Shown: positions 1 to 7,755 of the stretch, piece after piece | How the letters are laid out: each line of letters starts with the position of its first letter | Numbering within the stretch: position 1 is the stretch's first letter | Assembly: GCF_900091955.1 (NCBI RefSeq) | Contig: NZ_FMDF01000058.1 | Location: forward strand, 1-64,000 | Reading direction: 5' to 3' | Source: Streptomyces sp. Ncost-T10-10d | GTDB lineage: Bacteria; Actinomycetota; Actinomycetes; Streptomycetales; Streptomycetaceae | Length of the DNA stretch: 64,000 bases | Program-made: the position numbers and the translations under genes | The notes under the pieces: generated by a model | Database searches by the model: none | Seen by the model: only the letters and a program-made list of their open reading frames with translations | Told to the model about the DNA's origin: nothing

Positions 1-52
1 TCCAAACTCTAGCGGATTTTCCCGGCGGCTCATAATCGAGTCTTCGAAATCA

Positions 53-70
53 ATTTCGGCATGCCGAAAT
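53..70. promoter_or_regulatory. Perfect 18-bp palindrome, possible operator
   Basis: ATTTCGGCATGCCGAAAT equals its own reverse complement over all 18 bases. It lies in AT-richer sequence at the window edge, about 170 bp beyond the stop of the MarR gene, so it probably serves a gene outside the window to the left. The rest of 1-236 holds no convincing gene. The regulator is unknown; operator function is inferred from symmetry alone. Confidence 0.4.
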
Positions 71-236
71 CGTCCCGAGTGGGAGATCGTGCTGAGTTTT
101 GGTTGCCGCATTCGCGGCGGGATCGATTGTCGCAGGACCGTTCCGGCTCCGTGACAACTCGAAGAACCTTACGGATCGAGGAGGGGCGTGTCAACCCCGC
201 CAGGTCAAGCCGTTTTCCCGCGTGTCCGACAGGACT

Positions 237-794
237 TCAGTCCAGGTCGGTGAGGCGGCCGCCGGCGTCCGGCTGGGCGTGTTCCACGCGGCGCAGGAGG
301 CGGATCAGCATGTCACCGAGGACGCCGCGTTCGTCGCCCGTGAGGTCCTGGAGCAGGTCCTCCTCGAAGTCGGTGGCCATGCGCATCGCCTCCAGCCACT
401 TCGTACGGCCCTCGTCGGTCAGCTCGACGATGACGCGCACCCGGTTGTTCTCGTCCCTGTCCCGGGTGACCAGCCCCTCGCCCGCCATGCGGTCGATGCG
501 GTGTGTCATCGCGGCCGGGGTGAGGCCGAGTCGCTTGGCCAGCTCGCCCGGACCCAGGCGGTACGGGGAGCCGGCCAGGACCAGGGTCTTGAGGACCTCC
601 CACTCGGCGTTGCTGATGCCGAGGGCGGCGACCTGGCGTCCGTACGCCACGTTCATCCGTCGGTTCAGTCGACCCAGGGCCGAGACGACCTGCTCGACCT
701 GGGGGTCCAGGTCGCGGAACTCGCGCTGATAGGCGGCGATCTGCTCGTCGAGGCTCGGCTCCTGGGGTCCGGGCTGCTCGGTGGTGTCAGGCAT
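237..794 (-). CDS. MarR-family transcriptional regulator
   Basis: This is a 185-residue winged-helix repressor of the MarR family. The winged helix spans about residues 60-130 (GELAKRLGLTPAAMTHRIDRM recognition region, then the wing VTRDRDENNRVRVIVELT), with flanking dimerisation helices. I start it at the ATG at 794 (MPDTTEQPG) because the upstream in-frame extension looks non-coding and would run into the divergent promoter. It is divergent from an MFS transporter at 932, the classic arrangement for a MarR protein that represses a drug exporter and itself. A palindrome at 860-875 in the 137-bp gap is a likely operator. The inducing ligand cannot be told from sequence. Confidence 0.9.
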   Translation of the reverse strand: MPDTTEQPGPQEPSLDEQIAAYQREFRDLDPQVEQVVSALGRLNRRMNVAYGRQVAALGISNAEWEVLKTLVLAGSPYRLGPGELAKRLGLTPAAMTHRIDRMAGEGLVTRDRDENNRVRVIVELTDEGRTKWLEAMRMATDFEEDLLQDLTGDERGVLGDMLIRLLRRVEHAQPDAGGRLTDLD

Positions 795-859
795 GGCGGG
801 CAGTATCGCACGCCCTCCAAAGCCGTCGAAGTCCTTCAGTCTGAATTGTTGAGCTTCTA

Positions 860-875
860 ACTTTAGTGTTAAAGT
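860..875. promoter_or_regulatory. Putative MarR operator between divergent genes
   Basis: ACTTTAGTGTTAAAGT has perfect 6-bp arms (ACTTTA/TAAAGT) around a 4-bp spacer. It sits in an AT-rich patch between the MarR gene and the MFS gene, about 66 bp from the former's start and 57 bp from the latter's. MarR proteins typically bind 16-20 bp palindromes in such gaps, so autoregulation plus exporter control is likely. Binding is inferred. Confidence 0.55.
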
Positions 876-931
876 CTTCGGGTTCGAGTCGTTCGGATGG
901 CTCGGCAAGTGGCTTCGAGACCTTGAGGTAG

Positions 932-2251
932 GTGAGTGTGACCAGGGAGATGGGTGCAGCACTGCGGCGGATCCAGCTGGGGAGCGCGCTGAGCGCGTTC
1001 GGGCTGGGGTTCACCGTTCCGTATCTGTACGTCTATGTGGCACAGGTGCGGGATCTGGGTGCTGGTACGGCGGGAGTCGTGCTGGCGGTCTTCGCCATGG
1101 CAGCGCTCGCCGTTCTGCCGTTCACCGGGCGTGCCATCGACCGGCGCGGGCCGCTGCCCGTACTCGTCGTCGCCTCGGTCGTCGCTTCCCTGGGCGCGGC
1201 CGCCCTCGGCCTGTCGTCGGGTGTGACCGCCGCCGTGCTGTCGGCCGCGGTCCTCGGCGCGGGTACGGCGGTCATGCAGCCGGCGCTCGCCACCATGCTC
1301 GTGTGGTGCTCCAGCACCGCCACCCGCACTCGTGCCTTCGCCATGCAGTTCTTCCTGCAGAACCTCGGGCTCGGCATCGGCGGGCTGGTCGGCGGACAGA
1401 TCGTCGACACGAGCCGGCCGGAGACCTTCACCCTGCTGTTCCTCATCGAGGCCGCGATGTTCATCGTGCTCGGTGTGATCGCCTCCACGGTGCGGCTGTC
1501 CCGTACGCCTTCCTTCTCCGACGCCAGGCCCACCGACGGGTCCAAGGCGCCGGGCGGGCTGCGGGCGCTGCTCTCGCACCGGGCCATGGTGCAGCTGTGT
1601 GTGCTGGGCTTCGTGCTGTTCTTCGCCTGCTACGGACAGTTCGAGTCCGGGCTCGCGGCGTACGGGACCGAGGCCGCCGGAATCCAGCCCTCGACGCTCG
1701 GTATCGCGCTGGCCGCGAACACCGCCGTCATCGTCGTGGCTCAGTTCGTCGTGCTGCGTCTGGTGGAGCGCCGCCGGCGCAGCCGGGTCATCGCCTCGGT
1801 CGGGCTGATCTGGGCGTTCGCCTGGATCGTGGCGGGGTACGCGGGGCTCGGGCACGGCAGCCAGACCATGGCGACGGCCGCAATGATCTCCACGTACGCG
1901 CTGTTCGGGCTCGGTGAGTCGATGCTGTCGCCGACCGTGGCGCCGCTGGTCGCCGATCTGGCACCGGAGTCGATGGTCGGGCAGTACAACTCCGCGTTCG
2001 CCCTTTGCAAGCAGCTCGCGCTGGCGGTCGGTCCGGCCGTGGGCGGGCCGATGGGGGCGACGCTGCACGGCCCGTACATCGTGACGTTCGTGCTGTTCTC
2101 GCTGGGCATCACGGTGCTGGCGCTGCGGCTCGGCCGGCGGCTCACTCCCGTACAGGACCAGCCTTCGATCGAGACGGTGCCGTCCAGGGTGGTGGCCGTG
2201 TCACTGCCGGAGGCCGAGCCCGTGGTTGCCTCCGCCGTCACCACTCGCTGA
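932..2251 (+). CDS. MFS transporter (drug:H+ antiporter type)
   Basis: A 439-residue major facilitator with about 12 hydrophobic segments along its length. The loop between helices 2 and 3 carries the MFS motif-A-like GRAIDRRGPLPVL, and helix 5 holds a glycine-rich stretch (QNLGLGIGGLVGG) like the antiporter motif C region. The start is GTG at 932; an internal ATG at 950 is the alternative. It is divergent from the MarR gene, which suggests induced efflux of a small toxic or secondary metabolite. Substrate unknown. A UUCG-loop hairpin follows at 2278-2303. Confidence 0.85.
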   Translation: MSVTREMGAALRRIQLGSALSAFGLGFTVPYLYVYVAQVRDLGAGTAGVVLAVFAMAALAVLPFTGRAIDRRGPLPVLVVASVVASLGAAALGLSSGVTAAVLSAAVLGAGTAVMQPALATMLVWCSSTATRTRAFAMQFFLQNLGLGIGGLVGGQIVDTSRPETFTLLFLIEAAMFIVLGVIASTVRLSRTPSFSDARPTDGSKAPGGLRALLSHRAMVQLCVLGFVLFFACYGQFESGLAAYGTEAAGIQPSTLGIALAANTAVIVVAQFVVLRLVERRRRSRVIASVGLIWAFAWIVAGYAGLGHGSQTMATAAMISTYALFGLGESMLSPTVAPLVADLAPESMVGQYNSAFALCKQLALAVGPAVGGPMGATLHGPYIVTFVLFSLGITVLALRLGRRLTPVQDQPSIETVPSRVVAVSLPEAEPVVASAVTTR

Positions 2252-2277
2252 GGCGGCGCGGGCGAACAGGGGCGATC

Positions 2278-2303
2278 AGGGGTTCTGCTTCGGCAGGGCC
2301 CCT
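2278..2303. terminator. Bidirectional hairpin terminator with TTCG tetraloop
   Basis: Arms AGGGG and CCCCT, two G-T wobbles, then CTGC/GCAG closed by a TTCG loop. It lies between the convergent MFS and SpoIIE-type genes and touches the stop of the latter, so it can serve both. There is no T-tract, as is usual in streptomycetes. Confidence 0.6.
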
Positions 2304-4137
2304 ACTGCGGCAGGGTGAATTCGCACCAGACCGCTTTGCCGCCGCCCGGTGTGCGGCGGCTGCCCCAGGACGTGGCGATCGTGGCGACGATGGAGATGCC
2401 GCGGCCCGCCTCGTCCGCCGGGTCGGCTCGTCGGAGGCGCGGCAGGTGGTCGTCGCCGTCGGTCACCTCGATGATCAGGCGGCGATCGGTGCGGCGCAGG
2501 CCCAGGCGCATCGGCGGGGTGCCGTGCTTGAGGGAATTCGCGACGAGTTCTCCGGCGGCCAGGACGCCCAGGTCGCAGAGTTCGACCGGGAAGCGCCACG
2601 ATGTCAGGACGCCGGTCGCGAAGGCGCGGGCGCGCGGGGCCGCTTCGATGCCACCGAGAAGATCGAGCGAGGCGTTGTGGAACAGCTCCGCGTTCGTCCC
2701 CGTCCGGGCGGGGTGCTGGACCACCAGCACCGCCACGTCGTCATCGTGTTCCGCGGTGACGCCGAGGGAGCGGATCAGCCGGTCACAGACCACCTGGGGT
2801 GAACCCTTGGCACCGGACAGGGCACGTTCCAGAGCGGCGACGCCCTCGTCGATGTCCTCGCTGCGGCGCTCCACCAAGCCGTCCGTGTAGAGGACCGCGG
2901 TGGAGCCGGGCGGCAGCGCGATCGTGCCCGATGTGTGGATCCAGCCGCCGGTGCCGAGCGGCGGTCCTGTCGGGTCCTCGGCGCGGTGGACCGTACCGTC
3001 CTCGTGACACACCAGGATCGGGAGGTGCCCGGCGGAGGCGTAGACGAGCCGGCCCTCGTTCGGATCGTGGACCGCGTAGGCGCAGGTGGCGATCTGGCTG
3101 GCGTCGATCTCGGCGGCGAGACCGTCGAGGAGCTGGAGCACCTCGTGCGGCGGGAGGTCCAGGCGGGCATAGGCGCGCACGGCCGTGCGGAGCTGGCCCA
3201 TGACGGCGGCGGCTCGCACCCCACGGCCCATCACGTCCCCGATGACCAGGGCGGTGCGGCCTGCGCCGAGGGTGATGACGTCGTACCAGTCGCCGCCGAC
3301 CGCGGCGTCCGTACCGCCGGGCTGGTAGGTGGCGGCGATCCGCAGGTCGTCGGGCTGCTCCAGCTCCTGCGGGAGCAGGGAGCGCTGGAGGGTGACGGCC
3401 GTTTCGCGGTGGCGACGCTCGCTGGCGCGGAGCCGTTCGGCTGCTTCGGCGTGGTCGGTGACATCGACGGCGTACACGAGCACTCCGCCTTCGCTGCCTT
3501 TGTTCCTGTTCTTGCTGCTCCGGTTGCCCTTGTTCTGTTTCTTGTCGCCGTTCCTGTCCCCGTCTCCGCCGTCGGTCTCGCCGTCGCCGTCCCTGTGCAC
3601 CGGGGTGCAGGTCACGGTGTACGAATTGCCGTTGCGGACCTTGCGGGACTTGACCGTACGGGGTGTGCCACTGCGCAGGACCTGGTCCATGAGGGGCAGC
3701 AGGCTGAGCTCGGTGAGCTCGGGCATGGCCTCGGCGGCGGTGGCGCCGGCCGGGCGCGGTCCGAAGGCGGCGGCGTAGGCGTCGTTGACGTACGCGATCC
3801 GGTGGTCGGGGCCGTACACCAGGGCCACCAGAGCGGGCAGCTGGCCGAGGATGTCCCGGGTGGAGAGATCCTCCGGGGCGGGGCCGCGGTCCCCGGGAGG
3901 TTCGCCGTGCGTGTCGCCGCTCTTGTCGCCAGGAGTGTCACTGCGCGTGTCGCCGTCCGGCGGGCAGGGCCCGGTCTCGGGCTCTGCGTACTCGGCGCGG
4001 GCCGAGGGCACGGGACTGTGGTCGTCCCGTGCGGCGGCGCGGCGCTGCGTTCCGGGTAGGCGGGCGCTCCAACGCGTGAAGTTCACGGAATTTCTGGCCT
4101 CGTGTGTCGGTCTGGTCCGCTCGGGCGGGCTGCTCAC
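2302..4137 (-). CDS. PAS-SpoIIE phosphatase-HATPase regulatory protein
   Basis: A 611-residue cytosolic protein. After a charged, low-complexity N-terminus there is a PAS-like domain (about residues 85-155; YGPDHRIAYVNDAYAAAFG), and then a hydrophilic Asp/Gly/Lys/Asn-rich insert (about 195-225). Next comes a SpoIIE/PP2C serine-threonine phosphatase domain (about 235-450; metal-binding GGDWYDV and GDVMGRG, later LYTDGL). The C-terminal domain is a HATPase_c anti-sigma-kinase-like domain (about 485-600; LVANSLKHGTPP N-box and DEAGRGISIVATIA G-box). Such fusions usually dephosphorylate anti-anti-sigma factors and may also phosphorylate or bind them, acting in partner-switching control of sigma-B-like factors. 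No anti-anti-sigma gene lies nearby. The PAS input is unknown. Confidence 0.88.
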   Translation of the reverse strand: MSSPPERTRPTHEARNSVNFTRWSARLPGTQRRAAARDDHSPVPSARAEYAEPETGPCPPDGDTRSDTPGDKSGDTHGEPPGDRGPAPEDLSTRDILGQLPALVALVYGPDHRIAYVNDAYAAAFGPRPAGATAAEAMPELTELSLLPLMDQVLRSGTPRTVKSRKVRNGNSYTVTCTPVHRDGDGETDGGDGDRNGDKKQNKGNRSSKNRNKGSEGGVLVYAVDVTDHAEAAERLRASERRHRETAVTLQRSLLPQELEQPDDLRIAATYQPGGTDAAVGGDWYDVITLGAGRTALVIGDVMGRGVRAAAVMGQLRTAVRAYARLDLPPHEVLQLLDGLAAEIDASQIATCAYAVHDPNEGRLVYASAGHLPILVCHEDGTVHRAEDPTGPPLGTGGWIHTSGTIALPPGSTAVLYTDGLVERRSEDIDEGVAALERALSGAKGSPQVVCDRLIRSLGVTAEHDDDVAVLVVQHPARTGTNAELFHNASLDLLGGIEAAPRARAFATGVLTSWRFPVELCDLGVLAAGELVANSLKHGTPPMRLGLRRTDRRLIIEVTDGDDHLPRLRRADPADEAGRGISIVATIATSWGSRRTPGGGKAVWCEFTLPQ

Positions 4138-4273
4138 TGTCGGTGTCTGCCGGCCGGGTCACTCTGTGCAGGTGTGGGTCCACCCATGGTCACACGTCCA
4201 GTGTGACGGACCGTACTGACAGTTGTCGGTACGGCCGGGTCCCGGGTGGGTGCGCACGCGGGCCGACGGGCAG

Positions 4274-5689
4274 TCAGCCGCCGTTCCTCGGCGGGCCCTC
4301 GGGCCCTGGTGGGTGACCGGGTCCCGGCGTGCCGTCGGCGTTCGGTGTGCCGGTCCGCCCGGGGCGCTGGCCTCCTGCGGCGAGTTCGAACTCGGCGCGC
4401 GGGTGTTCCAGCGAACCGAGGGAGACGATCTCGCGCTTGAAGAGCCCCGCGAGGGTCCATTCGGCAAGGACACGGGCCTTCCGGTTGAACGTCGGGACGC
4501 GGCTGAGGTGGTACGTACGGTGCATCAGCCAGGCCGGGTAGCCCCTGAGTTTACGCCCGTAGACATGGGCGACGCCCTTGTGGAGACCGAGTGAGGCGAC
4601 GGAGCCCGCATAGCTGTGCCGGTACTCCTTGAGGGGTTCGCCGCTGATCGACGCGAGGACGTTCTCGGCGAGGACCTTGGCCTGGCGCACGGCGTGCTGG
4701 GCGTTGGGGGCGGTCTCCTTGCCCGTCTCCGCGGCGGTCAGGTCGGGGACGGCCGCGGCGTCCCCGGCGGCCCAGGCATGTTCGACCCCGTCGACGGTGA
4801 GTTCCGCCGTGCAGGTGAGTCTGCCGCGCTCGTTGAGCGGCAGGTCGGTGGCAGCGAGGATCGGCGCGGGTTTGACGCCCGCGGTCCACACGAGGGTGCG
4901 GGTCGGGAAGCGGGAACCGTCGCTCAGGACGGCGATCCGGTCCTCGCAGGACTCCAGCCGGGTGTCGAGGCGTACGTCGATATTGCGGCCGCGCAGCTCA
5001 CGGATCGCGTAGGTGCCCATGGCGTCGCCGACCTCGGGAAGGATGCGGCCGGTCGCCTCCACGAGGATCCATTTCAGGTCCTCTGCCTTGATGTTGTGGT
5101 AGTACCGCGAGGTGTAGCGGGCCATGTCCTCCAGCTCGGCCAGGGCCTCGACGCCCGCGTATCCACCGCCGACGAAGACGAAGGTGAGGGCGGCGTCGCG
5201 GATGGCCGGGTCGCGGGTGGCCGAGGCGATGTCCATCTGCTCGATGACATGGTTGCGCAGGCCGATGGCCTCCTCGATGGTCTTGAAGCCGATGCCGTGG
5301 TCGGCGAGGCCGGGAACCGGGAGGGTGCGCGATACGGAGCCCGGTGCGAGGACGAGTTCGTCGTACGGGATCTCGACGGCGCCGGTGCCGTCCTCCCCGG
5401 TGGCGAGGGTGGTGACCGTCGCCGTGCGTTTGGCGTGGTCGATGCGCTGCGCCTCACCGATCACGATCTTGCAGTGCGCCAGAACCCGGCGGAGCGGCAC
5501 GACGACATGGCGCGGTGAGATCGAACCGGCGGCCGCTTCGGGCAGAAATGGCTGATACGTCATATAAGGCTCGGGCGTGACGACGACGATCTCGGCCTCA
5601 CCGTTCCTGAGTCTCTGCTTCAGCTTCCGCTGGAGACGCAGCGCTGTGTACATCCCGACGTAGCCGCCACCGACGACGAGAATGCGCAC
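4274..5689 (-). CDS. ndh: Type II NADH dehydrogenase (FAD-dependent)
   Basis: A 471-residue flavoprotein of the NDH-2 family. It moves electrons from NADH to menaquinone without proton pumping and sits peripherally on the membrane. The FAD dinucleotide motif is at the very N-terminus (RILVVGGGYVGMYTALRL); the NADH-binding motif is in the middle (VFVGGGYAGVEALAEL). Other NDH-2 features are LAPGSVSR, VWTAGVKPAP and the FAD contact AWAAGDAAAVPD. The reading frame stays open to 5968, but the extension is Arg/Pro-rich and unlike the family, so I start at GTG 5689, just before the FAD motif. The Gly/Pro-rich tail (about 40 residues) is not part of the fold. Confidence 0.88.
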   Translation of the reverse strand: MRILVVGGGYVGMYTALRLQRKLKQRLRNGEAEIVVVTPEPYMTYQPFLPEAAAGSISPRHVVVPLRRVLAHCKIVIGEAQRIDHAKRTATVTTLATGEDGTGAVEIPYDELVLAPGSVSRTLPVPGLADHGIGFKTIEEAIGLRNHVIEQMDIASATRDPAIRDAALTFVFVGGGYAGVEALAELEDMARYTSRYYHNIKAEDLKWILVEATGRILPEVGDAMGTYAIRELRGRNIDVRLDTRLESCEDRIAVLSDGSRFPTRTLVWTAGVKPAPILAATDLPLNERGRLTCTAELTVDGVEHAWAAGDAAAVPDLTAAETGKETAPNAQHAVRQAKVLAENVLASISGEPLKEYRHSYAGSVASLGLHKGVAHVYGRKLRGYPAWLMHRTYHLSRVPTFNRKARVLAEWTLAGLFKREIVSLGSLEHPRAEFELAAGGQRPGRTGTPNADGTPGPGHPPGPEGPPRNGG

Positions 5690-6072
5690 ACCCGGCGGGG
5701 GGCCGGGGGTGTTCCCCCGGAATCTGAGGCCATCACCACCCCATGACGCAACGTGCTCAAGGGTTTGTCCACAGCCCCGGCAAATTGTGTGACCGGAGGT
5801 TCTGGACGGGCCACTGCTGCCGATCGAGGCGACAACACGGAAGCTGCGCAGGTCAGGGGTTGGAGTGAGGCCCGCGGGCGGGGGTCGAATCAGTAGCCGG
5901 CCGGTCCTTGCTCCGATCGGGGGGCGCTCCGTGCGGAACTGCCCCCTTCTGAATTGACCCGGGCTCAACTATGTTCGTGTGTCGTCGGGGTGTCGGGTAG
6001 AGACCATGATCCACACTCTGACTAAACGGCGGGAAGTCTCCGGGGGGAGACGTCATAACCGGGGGAACAGCT
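5690..6072. other. Divergent intergenic region, ndh / TetR
   Basis: This is 383 bp between ndh (leftward) and the TetR gene (rightward). It must contain both promoters. The patch around 5960-6065 is relatively AT-rich. I found no symmetric operator of notable quality, and no clear Rex-type site despite the NADH dehydrogenase. Confidence 0.4.
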
Positions 6073-6984
6073 ATGCACATTCAGGATTCTCATTGGCAGA
6101 CTGCTACGGCAGTTACGCCCCATTCGTCCGACGGAAACGGACGAAACGGAGCGATGGGAACAGTGGACACAGTGAGTCCGGTCGCGGCAGCCGGAACAGA
6201 CGGCACGGCCGGAACAGCCGGGGGCGCCGGAGCGAACGGGCGCTCGGCTCCGCTTCGCGTGGACGCACAGCGCAATCTGGAGCACGTACTGCGAGCCGCA
6301 CGCGAGGTGTTCGGCGAGCTGGGATACGGGGCTCCGATGGAGGACGTGGCGCGTCGCGCCAAGGTCGGCGTCGGCACGGTGTACCGGCGGTTCCCGAGCA
6401 AGGACGTGCTGGTGCGGCGGATAGCCGAGGAGGAGACCTCCCGGCTGACGGACCAGGCGCGGACCGCGCTGGGCCAGGAGGAAGAGCCGTGGTCGGCGCT
6501 GTCGCGCTTCCTGCGGACGTCCGTGGCCTCGGGTGCGGGGCGGCTGCTGCCGCCGCAGGTGCTGCGGGTCGGGGCCGATACTGACGCCGATGCCGACGAC
6601 TCGAACGCGGCCGAGGAGTCGGGGTCCATGGCGGCCTCCGTATCGGACTCGGGTCCGGGCAGTGCTCGGGGTGAGACACGGGTTCCTCAGCAGCGGCAGG
6701 GCGCGGGGCAGGCCGACCTCCGGCCGGCCGACGGGCGTTCCGGCGCGGAGACCGGCATCGAGGACGACGACACGGGAGCCGGCGAACTGCTGGAGGTCGT
6801 CGGCCGGCTGGTGGACCGGGCACGGGCAGCCGGTGAGCTGCGCCGAGATGTGACGGTGGCGGATGTGCTGCTGGTCATCGCGACGGCGGCGCCTTCGCTG
6901 CCCGACGCGGTTCAGCAGGCTGCGGCTTCGAGCCGACTGCTGGACATCCTGCTGGAGGGGCTGCGCTCGCGACCGGTCGCGTGA
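6073..6984 (+). CDS. TetR-family regulator with long insert
   Basis: A 303-residue TetR protein, longer than the usual 190-220. A disordered Gly/Ala/Thr-rich N-terminus of about 55 residues precedes the HTH domain (AAREVFGELGYGAPMEDVARRAKVGVGTVYRRFPSKDVLV in pieces, about 70-115). The ligand-binding part is interrupted around residues 165-240 by an Asp/Ser/Gly-rich hydrophilic stretch before the last helices. The start ATG at 6073 has a GGGGGA Shine-Dalgarno sequence 7 bases upstream. It is divergent from ndh, which could be its target, but this is inferred. Confidence 0.85.
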   Translation: MHIQDSHWQTATAVTPHSSDGNGRNGAMGTVDTVSPVAAAGTDGTAGTAGGAGANGRSAPLRVDAQRNLEHVLRAAREVFGELGYGAPMEDVARRAKVGVGTVYRRFPSKDVLVRRIAEEETSRLTDQARTALGQEEEPWSALSRFLRTSVASGAGRLLPPQVLRVGADTDADADDSNAAEESGSMAASVSDSGPGSARGETRVPQQRQGAGQADLRPADGRSGAETGIEDDDTGAGELLEVVGRLVDRARAAGELRRDVTVADVLLVIATAAPSLPDAVQQAAASSRLLDILLEGLRSRPVA

Positions 6985-7755
6985 GAGGGCTGCGCGGTAG
7001 CGGAGTGCGCGTGCGTGTTGGCGTGATGCGCGGGCGTGCGGACGTGTTGGCGTGATGCGGGGCGTGCCGACGCGATGAGGTGGCGGCGTCGGTGCGTGAG
7101 CGCGGTGCGTGGCGCGGTGACTGTGGGGCGCGTGAGCGCGATGGCACTTGAGGGCGCTGGTGCGCGGGCGTGTTGTGCGTGGGTGTGCCGGCTCTCCGGG
7201 GAGGGTTGCGGGGGTGAGCGGTCGGATCGGACCGGGTGGCTTCGGATCGGTCCGGGTGGCCGGGGTGCGCCGTCGGCGCGTTTGGCCTGGCGTGAATGCG
7301 CTGGGCGTTGAGCGGTCGACGTGGCCCGTTCAGGTGGGTCCCGCTCGGCAGCCCATCGTCGCTCGTGCACCACTCGCGTTCCGCTTCCGGCCTCCGCGTC
7401 CGCCCTCTCGACCGGGCCTGGACCGGGTGCCTTCTCTGCTCGTCGGCGGCTCTCTGTGGCACCGGCTCAGCTCTCCTCCGGTTCTTCGGCCGGCTCTCGG
7501 GCGTCGCCTGAACGGCTCTTGATCGATGTCTCTTCAGCGCTTGATCGGCTCCGCCGGTGAGCCTGCTGCCCTTGGTCTGCAACCCACCCGTGCAGAAAAG
7601 CTCAATGACCCTTCCCCGAATGAGCAGCCGTTAGTGCTCACACTCGGGAAAACGCCCCGGACGAGTGGTTGCCGGGGCTGAAGGTTCGGCGTGATTGCGC
7701 CATGTGGCACTCTTGCCCGGGGTTCGGGTCCGAAAGCGCATACGGGGGCTCCGCG
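6985..7755. other. Gene-free, strand-biased G-rich region with short repeats
   Basis: This is 771 bp with no convincing gene. The + strand from 6990 to about 7310 is G-rich and T-rich with little C. It contains two identical 17-bp copies of CGTGTTGGCGTGATGCG at 7014-7030 and 7043-7059, with a degenerate third copy after them. The last 150 bp must hold the promoter of the sigma-factor gene. Confidence 0.5.
7014..7059 (+). repeat. Direct repeat, two 17-bp copies
   Basis: CGTGTTGGCGTGATGCG occurs at 7014-7030 and again at 7043-7059 with a 12-bp spacer, followed by a degenerate copy (GGCGTGCCGACGCGATG). It lies just downstream of the TetR stop. Function unknown. Confidence 0.6.

Noticed and set aside
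4274..5968. The longer start (5968) for ndh
   Set aside because: The 93-residue extension is Arg/Pro-rich, has no family similarity and would run into the divergent promoter region.
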